Below are positions 6,768 through 14,442 of a stretch of 24,135 nt of DNA, piece by piece. The DNA comes from an uncultured Collinsella sp. GTDB lineage: Bacteria > Actinomycetota > Coriobacteriia > Coriobacteriales > Coriobacteriaceae. The notes under the pieces are model-generated. The model had not been told where the DNA came from, did no database searches, and worked only from the letters and a program-made list of their open reading frames with translations. The translations under genes were made by a program, and so were the position numbers. Location of the stretch: contig USSM01000010.1 in NCBI GenBank assembly GCA_900557455.1, positions 1-24,135 on the forward strand. The letters run 5' to 3'. Every line of letters starts with the position of its first letter. Position 1 is the first letter of the stretch.

Positions 6768-7370
6768 CTAGCGCACCAGCTTGCCAAAGCGGATAGCACG
6801 AATAATCAGCGTCACGCCAAACACCAGGAGCGCGGCGCCGCTAAAGATGACGAGCATCTTTGCCGACCACAGCGGATAGATAAACACGAACACGCCGGCG
6901 ATGATGGAGAGCGCGCCGCTCAGGATGGCAAGGGCGCGGTTAGACGAAAGCTCGGACTCCAGAATGGACATGACACCTTCGACAATCCAGCCAAAGCCGG
7001 CCACGACCACCACGAGCGTGGTGAGCGTCGCGGTCGAGAAGGCCTGGTTGCGCAGGATTATGACGCCGCCCAGAATGATGATCAGGTTGGAGATGATGCT
7101 CGTGACGCGCCAGCCGGCGGGCAGCAGCGGCTCAAAAATGGCGGTGAACAGCCTGACGCCAGCCGTGATCACAAAGTAGAAGCCCAGGACGGTCGTCAGG
7201 AAGACGAGGGACTTGGCGGGCGCAAACAGCAGCGCGATGCCGGCAAGCAGTGCGATGACGCCCGTGGCGGCGTAGATCCAGCGCACGGCCTTGATTGCCT
7301 TGCCTGCCATGCTTTTCTCGTCAAATCCAAACAGATTCGACTGCTGGTCGTCGTTCTTAAAGATGCCCAT
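6768..7370 (-). CDS. HdeD-like (DUF308) membrane protein
   Basis: A 200-residue membrane protein with about six hydrophobic helices in three repeated pairs (for example 28-48, 52-70, 83-100, 107-127, 143-162, 166-186), each ending in a short polar turn, as in the HdeD/DUF308 family linked to acid resistance in enterobacteria. The first 25 residues are polar and cytosolic. Function here is not shown beyond the family match. Start: I chose ATG 7370, which follows AGGAGACCTC; an in-frame ATG at 7403 has no good ribosome site. It abuts the UPF0178 gene (TAG immediately followed by ATG). Confidence 0.8.
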   Translation of the reverse strand: MGIFKNDDQQSNLFGFDEKSMAGKAIKAVRWIYAATGVIALLAGIALLFAPAKSLVFLTTVLGFYFVITAGVRLFTAIFEPLLPAGWRVTSIISNLIIILGGVIILRNQAFSTATLTTLVVVVAGFGWIVEGVMSILESELSSNRALAILSGALSIIAGVFVFIYPLWSAKMLVIFSGAALLVFGVTLIIRAIRFGKLVR

Positions 7371-7632
7371 GAGGTCTCCTTTCCGCACGGCGTTTGCCGT
7401 CATTGTTGTTTTTGCGGCGTATGCCGCAGTTGCTACAACAAGTATCGCCTAAAGGCACCGGCGTATGGGTTGGGGAGGGCGAAGTGTAACCCAAAGGTCC
7501 CGATTTGTTCTCGTTGCTCCCCATGTCGCGTTTTTCTATTCAACAGGTGTAGAACATTGCGGCTCTGTTCGTTATTGCCTGCGTTTTAGGTTAGATTTTT
7601 CTAAGAACAATTGCCTTGTATTGGGGGTCTCT

Positions 7633-8304
7633 ATGAACGAAACTGTTCCCGCGGCGCCGTCGAGCGTGGAGTTGATGGCAAAGCAAGGTTGCGAAAAGCT
7701 CGGTCTGGAATCGTTTGACGCGCTGGTCCGTCGTGCCCGCACATGCCGTCGATTTGACGAGTCCATGCGCGTACCGCGCGAGTTTTTGCTTGAGCTGGCA
7801 GAGCTGGCGCACCTGGCTCCCTGCGGCGCCAATGCGCAGCGTCTGCGTTTTCATGTGGTGAGCGGTGCCGAGGATTGCGCGCGTGTATTTGATGAGCTTG
7901 CATGGGCCGGCGCGCTTAAGGATTGGCCGGGTCCGGCCGAGGGCGAGCGCCCGACCGGCTACATCGCGATTTTGGCCGAGCGCGCCGTTCCGGGCAAGCC
8001 TGCCGCTCCCATTACCGAGGTCGACACGGGCATCGCGGCTCAGACGATGATGCTCGCCGCGCGCAGCGCAACGCCCGAGGTGGCGGCTTGCATGTTCAAG
8101 GCCTTTACGCCCCGCGCAATCGATGCCATGGGGCTCGATAACGACAGATACGAGCTCAAGCTGATCATGGCTTTTGGCGTGCCAGCCGAGACACAGGTGA
8201 TCGACGCGATCGACTCCAACCCGGATGGTTCTATCAATTACTGGCGCGACGAGGCGCAGGTGCACCACGTTCCCAAGCGTCCGCTTGCCGACGTGCTGCT
8301 GTAG
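7633..8304 (+). CDS. Nitroreductase family protein
   Basis: A 223-residue FMN-dependent oxidoreductase of the nitroreductase fold. The FMN-phosphate motif RRARTCRRFDES lies near residues 33-44, followed by VPREFLLELAELAHLAPCGANAQRLRF, the usual first helix and strand. Later parts (EVDTGIAAQTMMLAA, KLIMAFGVPAE) fit the dimer core and C-terminal region. The substrate cannot be told from sequence. Start: ATG 7633 with GGGGT 5 bases upstream; the open frame continues upstream to 7465 but that part looks non-coding. The 262 bases before it hold no other gene; a short dyad TTAGATTTTTCTAA lies at about 7592-7605. Confidence 0.85.
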   Translation: MNETVPAAPSSVELMAKQGCEKLGLESFDALVRRARTCRRFDESMRVPREFLLELAELAHLAPCGANAQRLRFHVVSGAEDCARVFDELAWAGALKDWPGPAEGERPTGYIAILAERAVPGKPAAPITEVDTGIAAQTMMLAARSATPEVAACMFKAFTPRAIDAMGLDNDRYELKLIMAFGVPAETQVIDAIDSNPDGSINYWRDEAQVHHVPKRPLADVLL

Positions 8305-8337
8305 TTGCGCGCCATTTCGGCGTGATCCGGCGGCAAA

Positions 8338-8372
8338 ACCACCACAAAGGTGCCTGGCCCCTTTGTGGTGGT
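8338..8372. repeat. Small intergenic hairpin, family related to 20511-20545
   Basis: Arms accaccacaaagg (8338-8350) and cctttgtggtggt (8360-8372) pair perfectly over 13 bases around a 9-base loop. The core acaaagg...ggcccctttgt is shared with the hairpin after the helicase gene, which suggests a dispersed repeat family rather than a gene-specific terminator. There is no T-run. It ends 6 bases before the ribosome binding site of the next gene. Confidence 0.65.
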
Positions 8373-8387
8373 GCGAGAGGAGGGCGT

Positions 8388-8930
8388 GTGGCCGATCTGT
8401 ATTTGGTGCGACATGGGCAGACTGAGCTCAATGTGCAGAACATTTTGCAGGGCTGGCACGATTCGCCGCTTACGGCGCGCGGACGCGAGCAGGCGCTGGC
8501 GACGCGCGCCGCGTTTAAGGCGCGTGGCATCTCCTTTGACCATGCGTATTCGTCTCCGTTGGGTCGGGCGCTCCACACGGCCGAGCTGATCGTTGGCGAG
8601 GGTCTTCCCATAGAGCCGGTCGACGACCTGCGCGAGTGGCACCTGGGCTCGCTGGAGGGTACATCAAATCGCGAGATGCCGCCGCAGCCTTGGGGTGATT
8701 ATCCGGTTGCCTTTGGTGGCGAGTCGGAAGGCGAGCTTCGGGCGCGCATGGTTGCGGCACTGACTCGTATTATGGCTCGACCGCAGCACGATTGTGTGCT
8801 TGCGGTCTCCCACGGCTCTGCCTGCCATGAGTTTCTTAGATGCGTGACCGGCGGGGGAGAGCAACCCGACAACGGTGCCGTGCTTCAATTTGGCTATTTC
8901 GACGGGGCGTTTTCGCTCTTGGGTTGGTAA
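8388..8930 (+). CDS. Histidine phosphatase superfamily protein (phosphoglycerate mutase-like), copy 1
   Basis: A 180-residue enzyme of the histidine phosphatase (GpmB/CobC-like) branch. The phospho-accepting histidine is in LVRHGQTELN (R8-H9), the acid-base glutamate is likely in DLREWHLGSLEG, and the second catalytic histidine is in VSHGSACHEF. The substrate is unknown; small sugar phosphates or nucleotides are typical. Start: GTG 8388, decided by a strong AGAGGAGGG at 8376-8384; the frame is open to 8322 but that stretch is the hairpin. A close relative follows only 17 bases downstream (8948-9583). Confidence 0.87.
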   Translation: MADLYLVRHGQTELNVQNILQGWHDSPLTARGREQALATRAAFKARGISFDHAYSSPLGRALHTAELIVGEGLPIEPVDDLREWHLGSLEGTSNREMPPQPWGDYPVAFGGESEGELRARMVAALTRIMARPQHDCVLAVSHGSACHEFLRCVTGGGEQPDNGAVLQFGYFDGAFSLLGW

Positions 8931-8947
8931 CAAACGAAAGGACCCCT

Positions 8948-9583
8948 ATGAATAAAGATCTGTATCTGGTCCGTCATGGACAAACGATATTCAACCTTAA
9001 GCGCATCATTCAGGGTTGGAGTGACTCGCCGCTCACACAGTTGGGCTGCGAGCAGGCGGCGCGCGCCGGTATGTTTTTGCGCGCACGTGGCATTGAGCCC
9101 GACCACGCCTACACCTCTACGCTGCACCGCACCGAGCAGACCATCGCCAGCCTGTGGCCGGGTCTTGCCTACGAGCGCCTTGATGGCCTGCGCGAGTGGT
9201 ATTTTGGCGACTTTGAGGCCGAGCGCGTGATGCTGATGCCCGTGCGTCCGTGGCGTGACTTTTATCGTCAGTTTGGCGGCGAGGGGCAGATGCAGGTGCG
9301 CGAGCGCATGGTGGCGACGTTGACCGATCTTATGCGACGCCCAGACCATTCGTGCGTGCTCGCGGTGAGCCATGCCTCGGCAATCAAGGAGTTTTTGGAC
9401 CACGTGAGGGGCGCGGCGGCCGACGAGCACGAGCGCGTGCCGGGCAACTGTTCGGTGCTGCATTTTGCGTTTGACGATGCGACCGATACGTTTGGCCTGG
9501 TCGAAGTCTTTACGCAGGAAGATTATGCGCGCGAGCTGGGGCTTGAGCCGCTCGTGGCTGCCGCGGGTCCGCAACGCGGGTAG
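8948..9583 (+). CDS. Histidine phosphatase superfamily protein, copy 2
   Basis: A 211-residue paralogue of the gene just upstream. It shares YLVRHGQT (R9-H10), I-QGW-DSPLT, the LREW-GD-E segment and VSHASAIKEF with the second catalytic histidine. It is about 30 residues longer at the C-terminus (FTQEDYARELGLEPLVAAAGP). AAAGGA lies 5 bases before ATG 8948. The tandem pair is presumably cotranscribed and arose by duplication with later divergence. A strong terminator follows at 9630-9670. Confidence 0.88.
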   Translation: MNKDLYLVRHGQTIFNLKRIIQGWSDSPLTQLGCEQAARAGMFLRARGIEPDHAYTSTLHRTEQTIASLWPGLAYERLDGLREWYFGDFEAERVMLMPVRPWRDFYRQFGGEGQMQVRERMVATLTDLMRRPDHSCVLAVSHASAIKEFLDHVRGAAADEHERVPGNCSVLHFAFDDATDTFGLVEVFTQEDYARELGLEPLVAAAGPQRG

Positions 9584-9629
9584 CGCGGGCGTGGCGATGC
9601 GGATCGCCGACATCATTGTTCGATGCGAA

Positions 9630-9678
9630 AGGGGCGGGGATGCATGCATGGGCATTGCATCCCCGCCCCTTGTTTGTT
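9630..9678 (+). terminator. Terminator between convergent genes
   Basis: A perfect 15-base stem (aggggcggggatgca at 9630-9644 with its complement at 9656-9670) around an 11-base loop, followed by tgtttgtt. It serves the phosphatase pair; on the minus strand the stem is followed by TTTCG, so it may weakly serve the DUF1015 gene too. Confidence 0.78.
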
Positions 9679-9715
9679 GAGCTATCGAGTCTTTGTACGA
9701 GGCGTTTACGCCCTG

Positions 9716-10396
9716 TTAGAACCGTGCGATCTGGTGGGTGAGCAAACCCGTTGGAACCTGCGGTGCGCCGCCGGCGACCTGCGCGGCGGGGAACAGCGCG
9801 GCTACAGCAAAGTTGAACGGCTCTTTGCCCGTGTAGGTGCCAGCTGTGCAGGCCTCGTTTGCCAGGAGTTGCGCCGCCCCTGCCAGCGCGGCAGCGTAGG
9901 CGGGGTCGTCTGCTGGCGTCGGCTCCGGTGCCTGATCGAGCATGGCTCGGATGGCGGCAACGGCGTCCTCGCGCTTGACCTCCCACACGCGGTGCGTAAT
10001 GCCCGAGGGGTCGGTGACGGCATAGAGCGACGCGCCCTCTTTGGCGGCGCCGAGGATGATATCCATGACGGGCGAGGCTTCGTAGGTAAGTGCCACAGGG
10101 CGGGGCTGCACCTTAAGCTCGGCGATTGCACGGGCGGCTGCGGTCGCATCTGCGGGGGTTACGCCGTCGCCCGCCAGTACGTCGACCGGGCAAATTGCTA
10201 CAACGCCCGTCACGCGCCCCGGCTCTCCCGAACACTCGTACACGTAGTATGCCGCACCCGGATCTTTGAGCATGAGCCCGTCGGCGATGGCGCCGCGCAG
10301 GGCGTCGTTGCCGCTCAGGATGCCGCCCATCTGCGGCAGCGCTTCGAGCACGCGATCCTGAGCTGGGCGGATGCAGGGAAACGGAAGTGCTTTCAT
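9716..10396 (-). CDS. DUF1015-family protein (short)
   Basis: A 226-residue protein resembling the DUF1015 family: MKALPFPCIRPAQDRV at the start, then AYYVYECSGEPGRVTGVVAICPVDVLAGDGVTPADAT and VALTYEASPVMDII, which match the family's usual strand pattern. Members are often near 400 residues, so this is a short form. Biochemical function is unknown. Genes of this family are commonly next to serA and serC; here they are about 3 kb away, separated by an M20 peptidase gene and an accessory gene. It follows the M20 gene by 39 bases on the same strand, so the two probably form one unit. AGGA precedes ATG 10396. Confidence 0.7.
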   Translation of the reverse strand: MKALPFPCIRPAQDRVLEALPQMGGILSGNDALRGAIADGLMLKDPGAAYYVYECSGEPGRVTGVVAICPVDVLAGDGVTPADATAAARAIAELKVQPRPVALTYEASPVMDIILGAAKEGASLYAVTDPSGITHRVWEVKREDAVAAIRAMLDQAPEPTPADDPAYAAALAGAAQLLANEACTAGTYTGKEPFNFAVAALFPAAQVAGGAPQVPTGLLTHQIARF

Positions 10397-10435
10397 GGGC
10401 GGTCCTAACGCGCGAGTCGGTTTGTTCGCGGCTTA

Positions 10436-11656
10436 TTATGCCCCAACTTGGCCGCTTGCGTCCCAGAGTGTGTTATCGGCAAGCGCGATGAGTACGCTCT
10501 GGCAGCGAACGATATCGGCATGGGGCACATACTCGTTGGGCTTGTGCGCGAGCGCCAACGAGCCGGGGCCGTAGCTCATGCAATTGCGGTTACCTGTTTT
10601 GCCGGCAATGACGGCGGTGTCGGTGTAGCCGGTAAAGAAGCCGACGGTCGTGTCCGCGTCCGTCGCGTCATCGGTGGCACGCTTGAGTGCGGCTAGAAGG
10701 GGAGAGTTCGGGTCGCGCTCGATGGCGGGGCGGTCGCCCGTCACGGCGTAGCTGCCATGGCAACCGGGAACCGCGGCCTCGGCGGCGGCAATGGCATGCT
10801 CGACCATGTTGATCGCGGCGGCCGTATCGGTCGGCGGCGTCAGGCGCATGTCGACCCAGACCTTGGCGTGGTCGGGCACGACATAGGGGCGATAGCCGCC
10901 CTCGATTTGTCCAAATGTGACGGTCGAAGGCCCCAGCTCCTTATGCAGTGGCAGCGCCGAAAACGCGCGACGAAGCGAGCACACGACCTCGGCCATGGCG
11001 GCGACGGCGTCGGCGCCCTTCCAAGGCTGGCTCGCATGCGCCGTGACGCCGGCCATCTCGATCTCGAACCACGTGCGACCCTTGTGCGCCACCTGAATCT
11101 GTCCGTCGGTGGGCTCGGTGTCCAGCACCCATTCGCGCGAGCCGACCCAGCCGGCATCGATGGCCGCCTCGGAGCCGCGCATAAAGTCCTCTTCGTCGAC
11201 CGAGCAAATGAGCGAAAAGCCGCGGTGGGGAAGTGCGCCCTTCGCCGCAATGCGCTCGAGCGTATGGACCAGAGCGGCAATGGCGCAGGCCAGACCGCCC
11301 TTCATATCGCAGGCGCCGCGGCCATAGAGCTTATCGTCCCGCACGGTCGCCCCGAGCGGCGGTGTGTCTGCGTCCCAGCCATCTCCCAGGGTGACGGTAT
11401 CCATGTGGCAGATGTAGACGAGCCGCGCCTCGTCGCTCGCGCCCGGCACGGTAATCATAAGGTTGCGGCGCCCGGGGAGCACTTCGAGCTCGCGTATCTC
11501 TGCGGCGTTCAACACGGGTGAATCGAGTTTGGCAATATACGCCTCGACCAGGCCTTTGATATGTTGTTCGATCTCGCCCTCATATGCGCCGGGGTCCGAG
11601 CTGTCAATCTTCACAAGGTCCTGCGCAAGCCGCCAGGCAAAGTCCTCATCAACCAT
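10436..11656 (-). CDS. M20-family metallopeptidase (ArgE/DapE/ACY1-like)
   Basis: A 406-residue cytosolic zinc hydrolase that cleaves amide bonds of small peptides or N-acyl amino acids. Metal and catalytic residues are visible: H84 and D86 (CHMDT), D117 (GRGACDMKGG), E155-E156 (SVDEED) and a late histidine in LALAHKPNEYV. A dimerisation lid segment follows (HKGRTWFEIEMAGVTAHAS). Several activities share these motifs (succinyl-diaminopimelate desuccinylase, acetylornithine deacetylase, tripeptidase), so I leave the substrate open. Start: ATG 11656 after GTGAGG; an in-frame TTG at 11686 is possible but weaker. It lies upstream of the DUF1015 gene on the same strand. Confidence 0.87.
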   Translation of the reverse strand: MVDEDFAWRLAQDLVKIDSSDPGAYEGEIEQHIKGLVEAYIAKLDSPVLNAAEIRELEVLPGRRNLMITVPGASDEARLVYICHMDTVTLGDGWDADTPPLGATVRDDKLYGRGACDMKGGLACAIAALVHTLERIAAKGALPHRGFSLICSVDEEDFMRGSEAAIDAGWVGSREWVLDTEPTDGQIQVAHKGRTWFEIEMAGVTAHASQPWKGADAVAAMAEVVCSLRRAFSALPLHKELGPSTVTFGQIEGGYRPYVVPDHAKVWVDMRLTPPTDTAAAINMVEHAIAAAEAAVPGCHGSYAVTGDRPAIERDPNSPLLAALKRATDDATDADTTVGFFTGYTDTAVIAGKTGNRNCMSYGPGSLALAHKPNEYVPHADIVRCQSVLIALADNTLWDASGQVGA

Positions 11657-11810
11657 ATGCAACCTCACAATCAGTTTGTTTTCCAAACCGATTGTAAGCC
11701 TCCTGAGAGATTCACGACGTGCACGTAGCAGTATTTACCGTTCGCAGGCTAAGCCATCGCGTTTGTCGTCTGGGCGGGCTCACAAACGACGTAGTGGGTA
11801 CGTACCCTTC

Positions 11811-12860
11811 ATGGACGACATGCTGTGCGACATATCTGCCTTTCGGTATCACCGGATACCTCCACAGGTCTTGGCAATAATGCCGGACCTGCCCGATTCT
11901 GCGGACGATCAGCGCAGGGAGCGCCTTTGTGAGCATCCGCTTGTCAAGCATTTCCTGGGCACCCCGTTACACATGTTGGCGCAGGGCGGCTGCGGACGTA
12001 AAGGCGGTCGCATTATCAGGCATGTTTGGAACGGGGAGAGGCCGTTTGGCTCCGTGCGGCAGACAGAGTTTGGCCTTGATGTCGCATCCCCGCTCTTTAC
12101 GCTGCTGACCCTTGCTTCCTCGGTCTCAAACGAGCGTCTGATCATGTGCATGTATGAGATGTGCGGCACCTTTGCCGTGTGCAAGATTGCGTCCCAGGTA
12201 AAGTTGGCACTTGAACAGGCATATGGGAACCGGTGGGGTGACGCACGGTCGGGCTGGGAAAACGTAAATGATGTCTCTGGGAATCCAACGGACTTGTGGA
12301 AACGACCTCCTTTGATCGAGCTCTCTGAACTAATGGAGTTCGCCAATAAGATCCAGGGACTCCGCGGTGCCAAATCGTTCACACGTGCCGCGAAATGCAT
12401 TACGGGGGTTGTGGCATCGCCGCTCGAGGTCCAGGCTTCGATGCTGTTTGGCCTTTCGAGGCTGCGCGGCGGCGAAGGGCTGCACCTCACCAATAACGTC
12501 GAGATTCGCATGACGCGCAGCGCTCGCCTGATTTCGGGGCTTGATAGGCGCTACGCCGATATCCTGCTGTCAAATAAGGACGGCAGCCGAGAGTGCCTGG
12601 TTGAATGCCAGGGTAAAGCAATTCACGGATCCATAGAATCCAAGATCTCGGACTCCGATCGAACGACGGCCCTGCAGACGATGGGATATCCTGTCGTTCT
12701 AATGACCTATGGTCAGCTAGTCGACTCCGATGCCTTCCGCGTGGTGATGGAACTCATCATGTCCTATCTCGATATGCCGCTGAAAGACAAGACGCCGCGG
12801 CAGCAGGAGCTCGAACGGCGGCTTCGTGAGGAGATTTTTATCGATTGGGCGGGAATGTAG
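11811..12860 (+). CDS. Hypothetical protein with possible endonuclease-like C-terminus
   Basis: A 349-residue protein of a type I associate with multi-copy hypothetical genes in Collinsella and relatives. It opens with CDISAFRYHRIPPQV, a hallmark of that group. A middle region holds LASPLFTLLTLAS-like (VASPLF, MYEMCGTF) and VVASPLEVQASMLFGL motifs. The C-terminal third has D250 (RRYADILLS), then E265-C-Q267 and a later GYPVVLMTYGQL, in an order that would suit a Vsr/DUF559-like restriction endonuclease fold. This fold call is inference from residue pattern. The start is uncertain: no clear ribosome site precedes ATG 11811 (ATG 11820 is also possible), and the open frame runs back into the M20 gene. 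It separates the M20/DUF1015 pair from the serine genes. Codon use has more A/T-ending codons than its neighbours. Confidence 0.68.
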   Translation: MDDMLCDISAFRYHRIPPQVLAIMPDLPDSADDQRRERLCEHPLVKHFLGTPLHMLAQGGCGRKGGRIIRHVWNGERPFGSVRQTEFGLDVASPLFTLLTLASSVSNERLIMCMYEMCGTFAVCKIASQVKLALEQAYGNRWGDARSGWENVNDVSGNPTDLWKRPPLIELSELMEFANKIQGLRGAKSFTRAAKCITGVVASPLEVQASMLFGLSRLRGGEGLHLTNNVEIRMTRSARLISGLDRRYADILLSNKDGSRECLVECQGKAIHGSIESKISDSDRTTALQTMGYPVVLMTYGQLVDSDAFRVVMELIMSYLDMPLKDKTPRQQELERRLREEIFIDWAGM

Positions 12861-12934
12861 CGGCGCGGGTGGAAAACGATCGCGCGAGCTAGAGTTTTGG
12901 TTGCGAAAAAACTTCAGTTGCTCCTTGGAATTGG

Positions 12935-13120
12935 CTTGAAAAGTGCTACCCAGAACAAGTTATTTCGGAAAATGGACAGTCAACTTTAATTCGGCATATA
13001 GAGATCGATTTTTACCTACTAAACCCCTGATAAAGCTGCTGATAAAAGCAGCTGTGCTTAGCGACTAGGGCCTCACTGTCGATTATCCGAAATAACTTGT
13101 TCTGTGTAGCACTTTTCAAG
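12935..13120. repeat. 186-bp inverted-repeat element (MITE-like)
   Basis: Two 35-base arms (12935-12969 and 13086-13120) are reverse complements with one mismatch. Pairing extends inward to about 12980 and 13075 (gacagt/actgtc) with two more mismatches, giving arms of about 46 bases. The interior is AT-rich and holds a small hairpin agctgct-gataaa-agcagct. Nothing in it codes for a protein. Length, terminal inverted repeats and intergenic position fit a miniature inverted-repeat transposable element; I see no clear target-site duplication. It fills most of the 349-base gap between the hypothetical gene and serA. Confidence 0.72.
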
Positions 13121-13136
13121 TCGCCGGGAGCACGAA

Positions 13137-13172
13137 ATTCGCCCCCCGGTTTCGTGAAAACGGGGGGCGAAT
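13137..13172 (-). terminator. Hairpin downstream of serA
   Basis: A 12-base perfect stem (attcgccccccg at 13137-13148 with cggggggcgaat at 13161-13172) and a 12-base loop lie 38 bases beyond the serA stop codon. On the minus strand only TTTCG follows, so termination may be weak. Confidence 0.6.
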
Positions 13173-13209
13173 GGACTTCGTGGTCTGTCTGGCAGGCTTG
13201 GCGCCGACG

Positions 13210-14373
13210 CTACTTGATCACGCGCACGCGATACATCGACGGAATTTGCTTGAGCGCCTCGATGGTGCTGCTGTCCAGGTGCTCGTCGGTGTCGAACATG
13301 GTGTAGGCGTTCTCGCCGGCGGACTCGTTGGTCATACGCTGCACGTTGGCGTTGTCCTTGGCCAGGATCGCCGTGATCTGGCCGATCATGTTGGGCACGT
13401 TGGCGTGCAGGCAGGCGATGCGGCTTGCGGCGCGCGCCTTGCCCATGCTGCAGGCGGGGTAGTTGACGCTGTGCGCTATGTTGCCGTTCTCCAGGTAATC
13501 CTTGAGCTCGCTGATGGCCATGTCGGCGCAGTTGGCCTCGGCCTCGCCGGTGCCGGCGCCCGAGTGCGTGGTGATAAACGTATTGGGCATCTTGACGGTC
13601 TTGGGCGTGGCGAAGTCGCAGCTAAACCAGCTGAGCTTGCCCTCGCGCAGGGCGGCGTCAACGGCGTCCTCGTCAATGATGGTCTCGCGTGCGTAGTTGA
13701 TGAGCACGGCGTCGGGTGCCAGTAAGTTGATCTGCTCGGTGCTGATCATGCCGATGGTGTCTGCCTTGCTGGGCACGTGCACGGTGAGGTAGTCGCAGCC
13801 GCGGCACAGATCCTCGAGCGTGCCCACGCGCTGCACCTCGCGGCTCAGCACCCACGCGTGCTCGACGGAAATAAACGGATCGTAGCCGTAAACGTCCATG
13901 CCCAGGTCGACGCAGGCGTTGGCGACCTTGGAGCCCACGTTGCCCAGGCCGATGACGCCGATGCGCTTGCCCTTGAGCTCGCGTCCCACAAAGGCCTTCT
14001 TGGCCTTCTCGGCATCGACCTGAATGTCGGGGTCGTCGGCGTTGTCGCGCACCCAGTTCATCGACTGCACCACGCCGCGGCTCGAAAGCACCAGCATGCC
14101 CAGGACGAGCTCCTTGACGGCGTTGCTGTTGGCACCGGGGGAGTTAAAGACGACGACGCCCTTCTTGGCGTACTCCTCGACGGGGATGTTGTTGACGCCG
14201 GCGCCGCAGCGGGCGATGGCGCGGATGCCCTCAGGCAGCTCGTAGCCGTGCAGGTCGGTGGAGCGCATCAGGACGGCATCGGCCTCCTCGGCGGTGCCCA
14301 CAAACTCGTAGCCCTCGCCAAACTCGACCTTGCCGTCCTTGGTAATGTCGTCGATGGTCTTAATCTTACGCAT
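13210..14373 (-). CDS. serA: D-3-phosphoglycerate dehydrogenase, short form with ACT domain
   Basis: A 387-residue enzyme for the first step of serine synthesis, oxidising 3-phosphoglycerate to 3-phosphohydroxypyruvate with NAD. The Rossmann motif is GLGNVG (142-147). The catalytic arginine is R229 (NYARET) and the catalytic histidine H270 (TTHSGAGT). Position 258, 29 residues after the arginine, is lysine, where E. coli SerA has the catalytic glutamate; I recall the short-form group with SCDFATP/TDFPNP-like sequence lacking that glutamate, so this is probably a family trait. A C-terminal ACT domain (about 320-387, VPNMIGQITAILAKDNANV) suggests feedback or ligand control. AAGGAG lies 7 bases before ATG 14373. 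It follows serC by 69 bases on the same strand, so the two form an operon. Confidence 0.93.
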   Translation of the reverse strand: MRKIKTIDDITKDGKVEFGEGYEFVGTAEEADAVLMRSTDLHGYELPEGIRAIARCGAGVNNIPVEEYAKKGVVVFNSPGANSNAVKELVLGMLVLSSRGVVQSMNWVRDNADDPDIQVDAEKAKKAFVGRELKGKRIGVIGLGNVGSKVANACVDLGMDVYGYDPFISVEHAWVLSREVQRVGTLEDLCRGCDYLTVHVPSKADTIGMISTEQINLLAPDAVLINYARETIIDEDAVDAALREGKLSWFSCDFATPKTVKMPNTFITTHSGAGTGEAEANCADMAISELKDYLENGNIAHSVNYPACSMGKARAASRIACLHANVPNMIGQITAILAKDNANVQRMTNESAGENAYTMFDTDEHLDSSTIEALKQIPSMYRVRVIK

Positions 14374-14442
14374 GAAAAACTCCTTAGCAGGTTTGTCTAA
14401 AACAGGTGGTTTGAAGTGGCTGGTCGGCCCGCGTGTTGCGGG

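Noticed and set aside
6393..7589. Plus-strand open frame of 398 codons
   Set aside because: It crosses two convincing minus-strand genes and intergenic sequence; the protein is low-complexity and matches nothing.
11463..11810. N-terminal extension of the hypothetical gene into the M20 gene
   Set aside because: The extension is antisense to conserved M20 sequence and is Ser/Arg-rich shadow sequence.
12935..13120. CRISPR or rho-independent terminator reading of the 186-bp element
   Set aside because: There is only one inverted pair, no regular spacers and no T-run after the stem.
13777..14400. Plus-strand open frame of 207 codons opposite serA
   Set aside because: Antisense of conserved SerA sequence.
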